From Liolophura sinensis (taxonomy: Eukaryota; Mollusca; Polyplacophora; Chitonida; Chitonidae), in the NCBI RefSeq assembly GCF_032854445.1, contig NC_088295.1, positions 65,205,249 through 65,269,248 on the forward strand: a stretch of 64,000 nt of DNA. Direction: 5' to 3'. The position numbers and the translations under genes are program-made. Below the pieces are notes generated by a model, which saw nothing but the letters and a program-made list of their open reading frames with translations, ran no database searches and had not been told where the DNA came from. The first letter of the stretch is position 1, and the number at the start of each line of letters is the position of its first letter. Shown one piece after another: positions 21,829-32,495 of the stretch.

Positions 21829-22330
21829 TTTATTTATTTATTTATTTATTTGATTGGTGTTTTACGCCGTATTCAAGAATATTTCACTTATACGACGGCG
21901 GCCAGCATTATGGTGGGTGGAAACCGGGCACAGCCCGGGGGAAACCCACGACCATCCGCATGTTGCTGGCGTTAAGCTTATACATAAACATTGCATACTA
22001 TCCAAAAAAAGAAACGCATAGGTGTTTTGTTTTATTTTAAAATGAAATAAATACATTCTGTCTTCATTTCATGAGCAAAATGTGTTTTAATATTGTTAAT
22101 AGTCACAGTTAGCACACATTTTATTCCTCAAAACATTTCTTGGTTGAAAATGTTGAGTTTGGAGGCCGTTTTTGGAAGAAGTAAAAAATACAGCACCACA
22201 CTGCATCACGTGCAGTCTTACACGCCGAACTTAGGCCTACGCATGGAAAGCATGCAGTGTGTGACTATAAAACCGCAACTTCGGGCCGGAAATCGGCGTC
22301 TTTCAAGTGGTGTTTTCAAGCTGATTCAAC

Positions 22331-23057
22331 ATGCCACGTCTTGACACTGTCACAAGAAATATTGCCATTGGAAGACTTCAAGCTGGAGAGTCCCAATCGT
22401 CAATTTCTAGGCGTCTACACGTCAGCCAGAGCACGATTTCACGGCTTGCTGCCCGCTACAACAATGCTGGGACAACAAATGACCGTCGGCGTTCAGGTCG
22501 ACCACGTGTCACTACAGCAGCCCAAGATCGCTACATAAGGGTCCTCCATTTGCGTGACCGTTGTGCTACAGCTGAAAGCACAGCAGCCAGCATACCGGGA
22601 CTGAGGAGGATATCAGGTCAGACAGTGCGGAACAGGCTGAGGGAACATGGACTGAGAGCCAAGAGGCCCTATGTTGGGATCGTGCTGCGTCCTCACCATC
22701 GCGCCAATCGCCTCCGATGGTGTAACAACGTGACTGCATGGAATCTACGTTTAGCAGGACAACGCCAGACCGCACACGGCACGTGTCACAAGGGACTTCC
22801 TCGCCGAAAACAATGTAAATGTGCTACCCTGGCCGTCCCGTTCCCCGGATCTTAACCCAATTGAGCATCTGTGGGATGAACTTGATCGACGTCTACGCCA
22901 ACGTCAACCTCAACCCCAAACGCTTCAAGAGCAAGTTGCATGTTTGCAGGAGGAGTGGCAGAACATTCCCCAGGCCTCTATCCAGCGTCTCATCCAGTCC
23001 ATGACAAGGCGTGTCAGAACTGTTATTCGTGCCCGTGGTGGTCACAACAGATACTGA
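22331..23057 (+). pseudogene. Tc1 transposase lacking the first two catalytic residues
   Basis: The N-terminus from Met 22331 has a helix-turn-helix (SSISRRLHVSQSTISRLAAR) and the GRPR hook (SGRPRVTTAAQDRYI). The frame is clear up to AWNLRLAGQRQ near 22765. There the segment holding the first Asp and the second Asp is deleted. The reading continues in another frame with HTARVTRDFL, then SPDLNPIEHLWDELD (the third catalytic residue is Glu, as in Tc1), and ends GGHNRY at 23057. The deletion removes roughly 75 residues by comparison with the transposase at 8133-9143. The enzyme is dead. Confidence 0.88.
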
Positions 23058-23083
23058 CATTCCACTCAAGTGGGAGACTCATT

Positions 23084-23801
23084 AGCCCCGTTTACACTAC
23101 CGCTTTTCAACCAGGCTCGGCCCTGATGGGGCACGGCCCGGCAAAAAATTGGGTAGTCTAAACGGGTTAAGCGTACTCGGCACCGTGCCAGATTTGACCG
23201 GGCCGAACCCCTCAACGAGAGGTAGGCTCGGCCCAGCTGAAGCTCGGCTCGGCTAGCCAAACGTGTAGTGTAAACGCGTCACCGTGCCTGGCCCGCTCAG
23301 AGGACTTAACTGCGCATGCTTAAAGGCAACTTCCTCTGACCTTCCACTTCCGGCTTTTCAGTTGGCGCACTTTTTTTCGAACAATAAGAATTTAAATATG
23401 TCAACAAATCGTGGCGCTACTTGGACAAAAGAGGAGACAGAACAGCTATTAGCTATTTGGGGCGAGGAAAACGTGCAGGCGCAACTTGAGAGCGCTCGTC
23501 ACAACGAGAACATCATACAGGTGGATGTATATGAGTTTCGAAAAGGCCGTCTGTATCTTTGCCTTACAACTACTGGCAGCGCCATTTTCGCAGCTGAATA
23601 AAGTGTTTGTACCTCCAATGTCTGAAGAGTGCCACAAATAAATAGCCCAACTCAACCTGAGTTGTCGTTCCTGTTTGTGATAATGGATTTGGCCCGCCAG
23701 CGAGGCGTGTAATGTAAACGGTACTTGTCAAGGGGGCTCGGCCCTGATCAAGCGCGACCCTGCTAAAATGGGCCCGGCCCGGCTGTAGTCTAAACGCGGC
23801 T
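23084..23801 (+). mobile_element. Non-autonomous PIF/Harbinger-like element nested in the Tc1 copy
   Basis: The ends AGCCCCGTTTACACTAC and, in reverse, AGCCGCGTTTAGACTAC form 17-bp inverted repeats with two mismatches. They are flanked by the 3-bp direct repeat ATT (23081-23083 and 23802-23804). A 3-bp duplication and a Myb/SANT-type internal ORF point to PIF/Harbinger or a relative; that superfamily call is inference. Both ends carry GC-rich subterminal blocks of GGCCCGGC type. No transposase is present, so mobility would depend on a related element elsewhere. Confidence 0.7.
23398..23601 (+). CDS. Myb/SANT-like DNA-binding fragment inside the Harbinger-like element
   Basis: The short frame begins MSTNRGATWTKEETEQLLAI and continues WGEENVQAQLESARHNENI, which has the spaced tryptophans and acidic helix of a Myb/SANT-like (trihelix) domain. 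After about residue 40 the resemblance stops and the frame runs into unrelated sequence, ending at 23601 (FAAE). PIF/Harbinger elements usually encode such a protein beside the transposase to bind the element ends. Here only the first exon-like part remains, consistent with an internal-deletion derivative. Whether it is still expressed is unknown. Confidence 0.6.
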   Translation: MSTNRGATWTKEETEQLLAIWGEENVQAQLESARHNENIIQVDVYEFRKGRLYLCLTTTGSAIFAAE

Positions 23802-24070
23802 ATTGTGAGTGTCTTACCTCAAGCTGATGGCCTTGTTGTCTAGATATGGACCCTTCCTTAATCTGTGTAAAAAAATATTTGCAGAATAACAATTCTTATT
23901 TAGTTATGCATAATTGAAAAGACTGCATCACCTCCGCAAAAAACCGGGTTATGCGTTTCTTTTTTTGGATAGTATATATATAAACATTGCCGGAGAGGAA
24001 GCTGGACTTAAACTCACAGCGACCATATTGGTGAATATGTATATATATACATCGAAGTCTTCGTTGACTC

Positions 24071-24339
24071 GGGGCCTCCGTGGCTCAGTCGGTTAAAGCG
24101 CTAGCGCAGCGTAATGACCCAGGAGTCTCTCACCAATGCGGTCGCTGTGAGTTCAAGTCCAGCTCATGCTGGCTTCCTCTCCGGCCGTACGTGAGAAGGT
24201 CTGCCAGCAACCTGCGGATGGTCGTGGGTTTCCCCCGGGCTCTGCCCGGTTTCCACCCACCATAATGCTGGCCGCCGTCGTATAAGTGAAATATTCTTGA
24301 GTACGGCGTAAAACACCAATCAAAAAAAAAAAAAAAAAA
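24071..24339 (+). mobile_element. Full-length tRNA-derived SINE with 13-bp target duplication
   Basis: The head is tRNA-like: A box TGGCTCAGTCGG and B box GAGTTCAAGTCC. A conserved body follows (GCTCATGCTGGCTTCC, CAACCTGCGGATGGTCGTGG, CCACCATAATGCTGGCC, GTATAAGTGAAATATTC, GAGTACGGCGTAAAACACC), ending in an A-tail at 24322-24339. The direct repeat TCTTCGTTGACTC flanks it at 24058-24070 and 24340-24352. This is the reference copy for the family in this window. It is transcribed by Pol III and mobilised in trans by a LINE (family knowledge). Confidence 0.92.
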
Positions 24340-24352
24340 TCTTCGTTGACTC

Positions 24353-24560
24353 AGACTCAGGCGGGTAAAACGCTGTCCGCGACATTTTCAAGCCTTTGAC
24401 CATTGAGGTTGCCTGTTCGAATCCAACCCTCGCTGTTTTCGGATGCGAATTTACGTAGAGGGGCGGTGATATACTCCGCCCGCTGTCCGCCGTTGTATAA
24501 GTGAAAAATTCTTAAGTACGGCGTGAAACTCCAAATAATTAAATAAATAAATAAATATAC
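24353..24560 (+). mobile_element. Divergent SINE copy with tRNA-like head
   Basis: It contains a B-box-like GTTCGAATCC near 24415 and shares only the 3' end with the main SINE (GCCGTTGTATAAGTG, TTCTTAAGTACGGCGTG), ending in an AAATA repeat. It begins right at the target duplication of the previous copy. It is either a separate subfamily or an older copy. Confidence 0.65.
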
Positions 24561-27269
24561 TCCTCTCACTCCCATTCCTGCACCAATAAACCTTACTTAC
24601 CGGTCTTACCGGTGTAACTTAAGTAACAAATATGTTATGACATTTAACACAATAAAATAAATATATAAACTCTCCTTATACTAAAACTGAATGAACATAA
24701 TACATTTCATTATACAACAGCAATAAGTAGTACAATGGAGGATGATCCATGTGCTTTTGTTGAAACGAACAGGTTGAAGAAAGTCACTGTGCTATCAGGC
24801 AATCGGGCAATGACTGGCAATCAGGCAATGAAGAGGCCCAATACAGCTTAAGCTGCTGTTGTTGTAAAACCCTAAACACGTGGACATGTAGACAGTTATT
24901 TTTCTTTGCGCTAGCATATTATCTCTGTTGTGAAATAAATTTATTCCTTATACCGCGTACTTCTCATTACATGCCGCCCCACCCCATGCTGTTCCAAAGT
25001 CCTGTCTGAATCAAATCTGATTGGAGCATGATTCATGTATGAAGAGCTAATATGGCTCAGTAAATCAAGGTAGGTGATGTCGAACATTGCTCGCTTGATT
25101 AAATGAAGATATGGCTTAAAAATGGCTAAAGTTTGACTTCCTAAACATGTGTTGTTTTCTTTTCTCTCGAAAGAAATATAGCACAGTGTCAAATTAGTAT
25201 GTTCAGCGGATGCCAAATGGGAAGGGTTTGGTCTGTGGCAATAAATTACTCACGGAGAACTGTACAGTTTATAAAATAACATTTTTCAAAAATAGGCTTA
25301 TTATTTTCACAAGTACTTTCTTCGGCATTAAACACCGAAGTTTTGCAATAAATTGCTGTTTGATACATACACCCTTTTCAACAAACGGCCAATGGTTTAA
25401 GGTTCCCAGAGTGAACCTGTTCGATACCTCTTCGAGATAACACCAACCTCCCGAAAGCTACTGGTTTTCAAGTCTGGAGGTGTATGAGATGCCTGGTGGA
25501 GAGTAGTTGCTTTCTCGGGGCACTTACATTTACTCCTGAAAGCTGCCCTCATGGTAGCCTTGTATTTGAAATGATAATGAAAACCCTGAAGAACGGTATT
25601 AAAAAAACAATAATTAAATAAATAAAATTTCCTGTTACTTTTTGCATTCCTGTCAAGGAAGCCAATTTGAAAAATAAATCCAGATTTATTTTGCCTGACG
25701 TGAGGAAAACGTGAAGAAATTTTCCTTATATTGATCAGTTTAATGCATTTTGTAAACCCAGAGTTGCAGGAATTAACAACCGACTATTGGCAAGTAACTG
25801 ACCCACTTTTCCACGCCATATTTCGTATTAGTTTTAAACGAATGTAAAACAATGTAAATGGTTCAGCGTTTAGGCCTATGCTGTCTAAAATCAAAGCCAT
25901 AATTAAATCATAATCAGTATTCTATGTGTGAGATAACACAAAACCAAAAACGCTCTCTTAATATTTACTTTTAATCATAAATAGTTAAAATAATAAACAC
26001 AAAACATTAAAAAAAAATTAAAAAAGCAGAAACCAGTGCATCTCATAATAATCATAAAGTTGTATCCTTCATGTACATTTATACTACAAGAAACCTTCAG
26101 AATCACATGAACTATATCCAGAATTAAATGTGCAACGTACGGTAAATGGATTTTCATTCTGAAGCCCCTTTTCTTTGGTTTCAGCTTCAGAAAAACATCC
26201 AGATTCCAAGCTGATTTCAAATGACAAATGGTAGATCAAAGTAACCTATAAGAAACAAAGGTAAAGAAAACAATTTTAAAATTAAAACGCCTGTTTTTAC
26301 TGATTTTCATGTTTTCATTTCTTTTCTTGTTATGTTTTATAATTTGGGAAATTTATTTCTGTTTTTTTTATTTTCTTTTTTTTTATTCTGTATATATATT
26401 AATCAATTTATTTCTTTCATTTTCACCGACAATATGAATCTCTTTTTCTTTCAGACAATGAAACTAAATAAAGGTTCTGTTCACCAAAGTTCACGTGATA
26501 CAAGCTAAATTTTGCCTTACTTTGCATGCCTGAAATCTGGGGACAAGCCTTTACAGACTGTATTGGTGGTCAACTTTATACTTAATGCAGCAGAGAAAGA
26601 TTTCCACAGAGCGGTGCATTTAGACATGCATTTTCCACTCCTTGATGATAAAAAAATAATAATCACAAAAATGACAAAACTGGAACATGCACAACATAAA
26701 AAAACAGCAGCCTAAGTATATGTATATATAAATTTTTACCTGCTCTTCATACAGCTGATGTATGCGAGGCTCTTTCATTTCAAAAAACAAGACAACGTTC
26801 TTGAGAAAGGGAAACACAGATGTGTATAAACTCATAATCAAATTAGTCCCCTTCCTTTGGGTGAAAATAGGGCATATAATGCGATCTTTCCTCTCCCAAC
26901 CTTAGTTTGTTAGTTGTTTTTGATTCAAATATAACAATCATATTTAGCATGAAATAGTGGTGTAACAGGTGTTCATCAAAGTTTCTAAAACCCATTTTGA
27001 AATATATTAAACCTGCATGCAGTCATTTAGACAGTATTTTCATACTGTCATTATGCATGACATGCAATTACCTATAGATTCTATTTACTTGAGATTTAAT
27101 GGCAACCCTTTGTCCTATCCTTCTACAGAATTTCCCTCTAAATTCACATAAAATACGTAACCAGAAAAAATTCATCTATAATCTTGCTTTACCAAATCAG
27201 AATTTGTATTTGCAATGTTATTGCTAGGAGTTAAGCTGATCAGCTTCTGTTCGACTCAAAAGCGGGTGA
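24561..27269. other. Intergenic, AT-rich, no gene seen
   Basis: No exon with coding character was found. The stretch is AT-rich with homopolymer runs (for example around 26360-26400) and no recognised repeat apart from short simple-sequence tracts. Confidence 0.4.
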
Positions 27270-27540
27270 GGGGCCTCCGTTGCTCAGTCGGTTAGCGCGC
27301 TAGCGCAGCGTAAAGACCCAGGAGCCTCTCACCAATGCGGTCGCTGTGAGTTCAAGTCCAGCTCATGCTGGCTTCCTCTCCGGCCGTAAGTGGGAAGGTC
27401 TTCCAGCAACCTGCGGATGGTCGTGGGTTTCCCCCAGGCTCTGCCCGGTTTCCACCCACCATAATGCTGGCCGCCGTCGTATAAGTGAAATATTCTTGAG
27501 TACGGCGTAAAACACCAATCAAATAAATAAATAAATAAAA
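27270..27540 (+). mobile_element. Full-length SINE (main family)
   Basis: It shows the same head, body and tail as the copy at 24071-24339, with A box TTGCTCAGTCGG, B box GAGTTCAAGTCC and an AAATA tail. No target duplication was seen. The close similarity to the other full copy suggests recent amplification. Confidence 0.9.
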
Positions 27541-27768
27541 CTGACATCAAGTTTCCCCATGGGATTTGTTTTTTTTTTAAACAGAGCCACTAACTTATTG
27601 TATGAAGATTGACTTCCACCTTGATACATGTCAATGATGTCAAATGATGTACCATCACCTGTTTACTAAGGGAAACTGATAAGGAGTGTCGGAGCTTTCT
27701 GATACTTCAAGCTCGTGACCTCATCCAGGTTTAGTGAGAAAAAAAAAAAACAGGCCTCAGTCTCTCTA

Positions 27769-28005
27769 CGAGGTGCCCTTCAAATGTATAGGAATGCAGT
27801 TGATCGATGCATTTGCAGAGCATTTCAAAGTCTTCTTGTCTTCTGACAACTTCTCAGTGAAGTCTATCAATTTTAGCACTGCCGCAAAGGACAAAGAATG
27901 GTCTGCGGCAAATCCCAAAACCATGGCTTCTGCATTCACAACTCTGTCTTTTAAAGAAGTTGCAGTCAGACTGGGCTTTCTGGCTTGGACTGTTTTGCTG
28001 CTGCT
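27769..28005 (-). pseudogene. Decayed ORF resembling hAT-type transposon-associated proteins
   Basis: Between two in-frame stops lies a 79-codon frame with protein-like character. A low-complexity Ser/Lys/Thr start is followed by LKDRVVNAEAMVLGFAADHS, then a hydrophobic helix and a Lys/Asp-rich helix (KLSEDKK). The layout, with a linker after a lost zinc finger and then a helical segment starting near NAEAM, recalls proteins of hAT-like elements that carry TTF/BED-type fingers. This is inference from pattern only. No start codon or catalytic domain is present. Confidence 0.35.
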
Positions 28006-29368
28006 CTAAACACTGGGTGAATTCCGTAGGGGACATCAGTTGTCTTGAATGATTGTCTGAACAAACCTGCATTCGTAAGTAGAAAAAAAATTGTTCATAA
28101 CAAATTATATCACAATCTCAAATGTATGATTATGTATGGCTCAGTACTATTAACACAGAATCTTTACCAACTCAGCTTTCAATCTAACCTTCAGGCTCGA
28201 GGCAACACTTCAAACAAGATATTTCAGTGTGTCAAAACTCCTGTCAAACGGTCAATTTAATTTTAAAAAGCAAATAAGTCAAATGTAACTCTTTTTTTAT
28301 TAAAAAATGCTACTGACAAAAATAAGGGGAGAATTCAAGCTTATGTTGTGTTTACGTGGCGACCATTATCATTACCTAAACCTGAACTCTCCCAATGTAA
28401 GTAACAAAATATTAATTCGTACTCATAAAACAAATATCAGCTCATGAAAGGAAATGTTCAGAATCAGCGTTAATTCAAATAAATACTTTAAGGGGAGGTA
28501 ACTTAATCTTGCTGTTATAAATTACCTCCCTTCCTTCATTCACTTAGTACTTTCCAGCAAAGAAATTTTAAAAAAATCCTCATAGTTTACTGTTATTTAC
28601 TCTGTACTGCAGAAACTGACAGTGGTTCACTTGATATTCCAATTGCTATGACTAGAAAAAGAAATACCATAGTTTACCTGTAAGACTTAGAGTTTGTCCA
28701 CAGTACTTTCATTTTTTTTTGCGATGAACTGTCTTGAGCAAGTGTTATTCCCGATGCTTAAAACCCAGACTTCCATAATAAATTTCCTTTTTACAAAGGT
28801 CACAAAAATCATTGCTAGGTCTATCTATTTTCCATGTGAAACGACGCACATATTCACCTTCAAACTGTTGTCCCTATCCACCCCCATCTCCACGCATTTT
28901 TGACGCATCTATCACTGCTGTTGCCATTCATATCACAGTAAACATTCCTATCCACCATCTTTGTAATACTGTGTTTGTGTTGGATTTGGCGGGAAAACAA
29001 TTGCTATGATCATGTAAGCTGCAATTTCATTGAACAACTTGTGTACTCCATGCTGACAATCAACAACGTATCTTGTATAAGTGGATGGGCCAGTTTTCAC
29101 CAGGCCTGTACCCGAAGTAGTGACCAATGACATTTTTGATCCTATCATCGTCAGATAAGACTAACATCTGGTACATTCAGATTCTGTCAAACCTATAGAA
29201 ACCAGATGAGAGTGAAATACACCTTTTTTCGAATGTAAATAACTGTAATATTTGCAAAAAATATTTCCCATTATTAAAAAACGGAATTTTAAATTACAGA
29301 TCGTAAGCCAGGAATATGAAAAACCGAATTGCGTTTTAAAACGGAAGAATATCATGTCTCAAATTACT
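28006..29368. other. Intergenic, no gene seen
   Basis: AT-rich sequence without recognised exons, RNA genes or dispersed repeats. Confidence 0.35.
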
Positions 29369-29620
29369 CCTTCTGTGATATAACATGTAGGCCTACTTTT
29401 ACCGTCTTACATGTCTTACGTCTGCATATCACCAGTTTTATACCTTCTGTGATATAACATGTAGGCCTACTTTTACCGTCTTACATGTCTTACGTCTGCA
29501 TATCACCAGTTTTATACCTTCTGTGATATAACATGTAGGCCTACTTTTACCATCTTACATGTCTTACGTCTGCATATCACCAGTTTTATACCTTCTGTGA
29601 TAGGCCTATAACATAATACT
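29369..29620. repeat. 74-bp minisatellite, about 3.3 copies
   Basis: Unit starts (CCTTCTGTGATATAACATG) fall at 29369, 29443, 29517 and 29591, exactly 74 bp apart. The first three units are nearly identical (one C-to-T change in the third); the fourth breaks up after about 30 bp. Related but diverged motifs (CATATCACCTGTTTTACAC, CACTTGTATATC) continue to about 29800. Confidence 0.92.
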
Positions 29621-31271
29621 TTTTATCTCTTCACGCATATCACCTGTTTTACACTAAAATAACATATCATATGTTTTCTGTTTTACGTATGTCACTTGTA
29701 TATCAACAGTTTTGCACCAGGAATGATATAACATAAATACCTCAAGCTTTTACCACTTTTACATGTACATATCTCATTGTATAGGTATGATACAGCATAA
29801 TAGGAAAAAGTTAATCAGGGAAAGGGAAGGGGGGGAGGGGATGGAGGTTAACCCTTTCTCCTATTTTAAGAACACGTTATAGAATTTAAAAACAGTGAAC
29901 AAAGAAATTAAGGTGTCTGTGGCCACTTTTTTTTTTAAGTCGTATTTCTGGGAACTTTTTCGTGAAAGACGTTTGTCTGGGTTATAGTGCCATAAGGCAA
30001 CGTCATTTAAGAGAAAAATTCTGAAAAAACTGATTGATGAAAGTGACCCCTTCCCCCCCGCCATGCCACTTCCACCTATCTGCGTCCTTGGTGAATGTTA
30101 ACAACATGTAGCAGTGCGCAAACTCGGGCTAGGACGTCTAAGTAGTATCCCCTACAAAGAAGTGGTAAAACTATGATCTTGGACAACCGTATTCAATTAC
30201 CATATGCACACACAAAGTATACTTATACATAGATGTGTAGCTCACTATCTATGCTACCTTCTACAAATACAATATACCATAATACTGAAACACACATAAT
30301 GCAGTTTACTAAAAACCATTACTAAGGTAATTTTTTTTTTATAAAATCACTGTTACACCAGGAAATTACACCACATGTACCAGTACAATATAGTGTATGC
30401 GGTTACAAACTAATTTGGGTTGCAATTATAAATTGTACAACACTATTTAGTATAGCTCAGAGGGTTACTCTCCGTTTCCATTGGTCGAGACACGGTCACA
30501 TGATATTCTACAAAACATGATGTACAACGACCACATGCCCAAGGAATGCAACGTCACGCCCACAAGGTATAATATCCCACATTCACGAGGCAATATCCAA
30601 CGAGCTCGTGCTAATATCCAACGATCACGTGCTTTGCCCTTGTTGAATATCACGTCTCTCTTCCTCATATCCCACCCCACAGTAGATGCACTATCTGTAT
30701 AATCCGTAATAGGTAGCTCTTACCCCAAAGATCCACAAGGCGTCACACAGTTTGATCAGGACTGCTAATTCATATGGTAGCAGCTTCTCATCTACATAAA
30801 TTATATAAGTTCCAAATTTAGTACAGGAAATACAGCACAGAGATAGCCAATATTCCATATGAAGTACCGGGCAAGCAAATGTTGCAGCTCCTTATGCCTA
30901 ACTATTTGCAACTTCACCACAAATATATAGCATATTATTATTCAACATTTCTGAATATCTTTTCAGAAGTAAGGGATACTCCCAGTTACTCTAACTTCAT
31001 GTAAGTTTTGATATACTTTTCAGTGAAAGTGAACTTCAAGGAAAGTTACTCTTCACGCAGCATCACTACAAAACAGTAGGCAAGGGGAAGACTTAAAGAC
31101 TCATAGTTGTACGTGGGTTAAATAGTAATAATGAAGTCAAGGCATCACCACGTAAAACGTAACAAAAGTTTCACAAGCTTTCGATCCACATGCCGGGATC
31201 ATTATCAAATGACTAACCATTTTTATCAAGAAATATAAATGGTGTATAGTGGAATGTCTATATATACAATG
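29621..31271. other. Intergenic, no gene seen
   Basis: It includes a G-rich purine run at 29816-29850 and a short local duplication at 30585-30635 (AATATCCAACGAGCTCGTGC and AATATCCAACGATCACGTGC). No coding exon was recognised. Confidence 0.4.
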
Positions 31272-31411
31272 TTTATGTATAAGCTTAACGCCAGCAACAT
31301 GCGGATGGTCGTGGGTTTCCCCCGGGTTGTGCCCGGTTTCCACCCACCATAATGCTGGCCGCCGTGGTGTAAGTGAAATACTCTTGAGTACGGCGTAAAA
31401 CACCAATCAAA

Positions 31412-31442
<31 letters not shown>

Positions 31443-31446
31443 ATAT
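31272..31446 (+). mobile_element. 5'-truncated SINE with variant 5' junction
   Basis: This is the 3' body of the main SINE (GCGGATGGTCGTGGG, CCACCATAATGCTGG, TTGAGTACGGCGTAAAACAC) ending in a long AAAT-repeat tail. The 5' junction, CAATGTTTATGTATAAGCTT followed by AACGCCAGCAACATGC, is shared with the copy at 21829-21995, which points to a subfamily rather than independent truncation. Confidence 0.8.
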
Positions 31447-31452
31447 AAGCTT

Positions 31453-31606
31453 AACGCCGTCTGTGTGTTTGTTGTGTAACCCGACCCCGCTGAACCTTGT
31501 TTCATACCGAGTCAAACATCTCAAATGCTGGGCATTCTCTGGATTTGACTCGATATGAAACAAGGATCAGCTGTATCGGGTTACGCAACAAGAACGGCGG
31601 TGTTAA
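31453..31606. repeat. Fold-back (long inverted repeat) of about 63-bp arms
   Basis: The left arm 31453-31516 and right arm 31544-31606 are imperfect inverted repeats. Shared blocks are AACGCCG, TTGTTG-GTAACCCGA, GCTGA-CCTTGTTTCATA and CGAGTCAAA. About 27 nt separate them. It lies directly after a SINE tail. It may be a fold-back or MITE-type element, or a source of hairpin RNA. Confidence 0.75.
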
Positions 31607-32344
31607 ACCCTTAATCTCACTGGCTAGTGAGAATCAAAAACTATCCAGAATCAAAAAGCAAAAGGTGATCACTTTTAAAATCAGCTGAGTAAACACAGAG
31701 ACGAAACTAACTAAATTTAAATAATTTTGTACATAAACGAAAACTATATAACCACTAACATCTGATATAGCCTCACACATACAGTTTAGGAAACGTTTAT
31801 TACAAACATGTAGCGTGACCTTTTCGACAAAGCTCATTATGAATAATTGGGTTAAGTTTTAAATATGTTATATAGCCTGGTCACGATCACTTTAACAGGC
31901 TCCGAGTAGATCTTTTTAGATCATACCTGCACAGATGTACTTGCCACGTTTTATGTTTACTCCGGACTGATAAACCTGTAATCATCTGCCTGTCATTGTC
32001 AGAAACTTCCAAGGACAGACACTATAAAGGGCGAGAGACGTCGTACTAAGACACAGGCTTAGCCCAGTATACAGATGAGTTATGGCTTAATGGCCATAGG
32101 CTTTAGAAAAATTACATAGACTAATTCCATTAGACTAACAGTATATTATGTTGAATATGATAGAATATTGTGTCGTAATAATTGAATGCATTCTAACAAC
32201 ACTCAGACATCAGAATTTCTGTTAAAATTGATTTTAGCATATTTTTCATGCGATTAAGTATTTGCAAGTTTCTTTCTATAAAGTCTTCTTTTCGTATTTG
32301 AACACAAATCAAATACATATTTTATTGTAACTAAAACGAGATAC

Positions 32345-32495
32345 GTACGTCTGAAGGTCCCCAGCAACCTGCGGATGGTCATGGGTTTCCTTCGTTCTGT
32401 ACCCTGTTTCCTCCCACCATAATGCTGGCATCCGCCGTATTAGTGAAATATTCTTGAGTACGGCGTAAAACATCAATTAGTTAAATCAATAAATA
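32345..32495 (+). mobile_element. 5'-truncated SINE
   Basis: It contains CCAGCAACCTGCGGATGGTC, CCACCATAATGCTGGC and TTGAGTACGGCGTAAAAC with a short A-rich tail, on the plus strand. It is moderately diverged. Confidence 0.8.

Larger units (their letters stand above)
21998..23972 (+). mobile_element. Tc1-family transposon with perfect TIRs, internally deleted
   Basis: The terminal inverted repeats begin CTATCCAAAAAAAGAAACGC at both ends and are flanked by TA at 21996-21997 and 23973-23974. The element holds a deleted transposase gene and, downstream of it, a nested 718-bp element. Without that insertion it would be about 1.25 kb. It inserted into a SINE. Confidence 0.9.
21829..24040 (-). mobile_element. 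SINE copy split by a Tc1 element (nested insertions)
   Basis: The left part (21829-21995) is the minus-strand 3' half of the main SINE: an AAATA tail, CGGCGTAAAACAC and CCGCCGTCGTATAAG, read on the minus strand. The right part (about 23975-24040) is the internal SINE segment (GGAGAGGAAGCTGG, ACTCACAGCGACC) in the same orientation. Between them lies a Tc1-family element at 21998-23972, itself invaded at 23084-23801. ATAAACATTGC occurs on both flanks of the Tc1 element. Confidence 0.7.

Noticed and set aside
27734-28009. Plus-strand frame of 91 codons
   Set aside because: It is the antisense shadow of the more protein-like minus-strand hAT-type patch.
29369-29620. CRISPR-like direct repeats
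   Set aside because: The repeats are contiguous with no unique spacers, and the genome is clearly eukaryotic.
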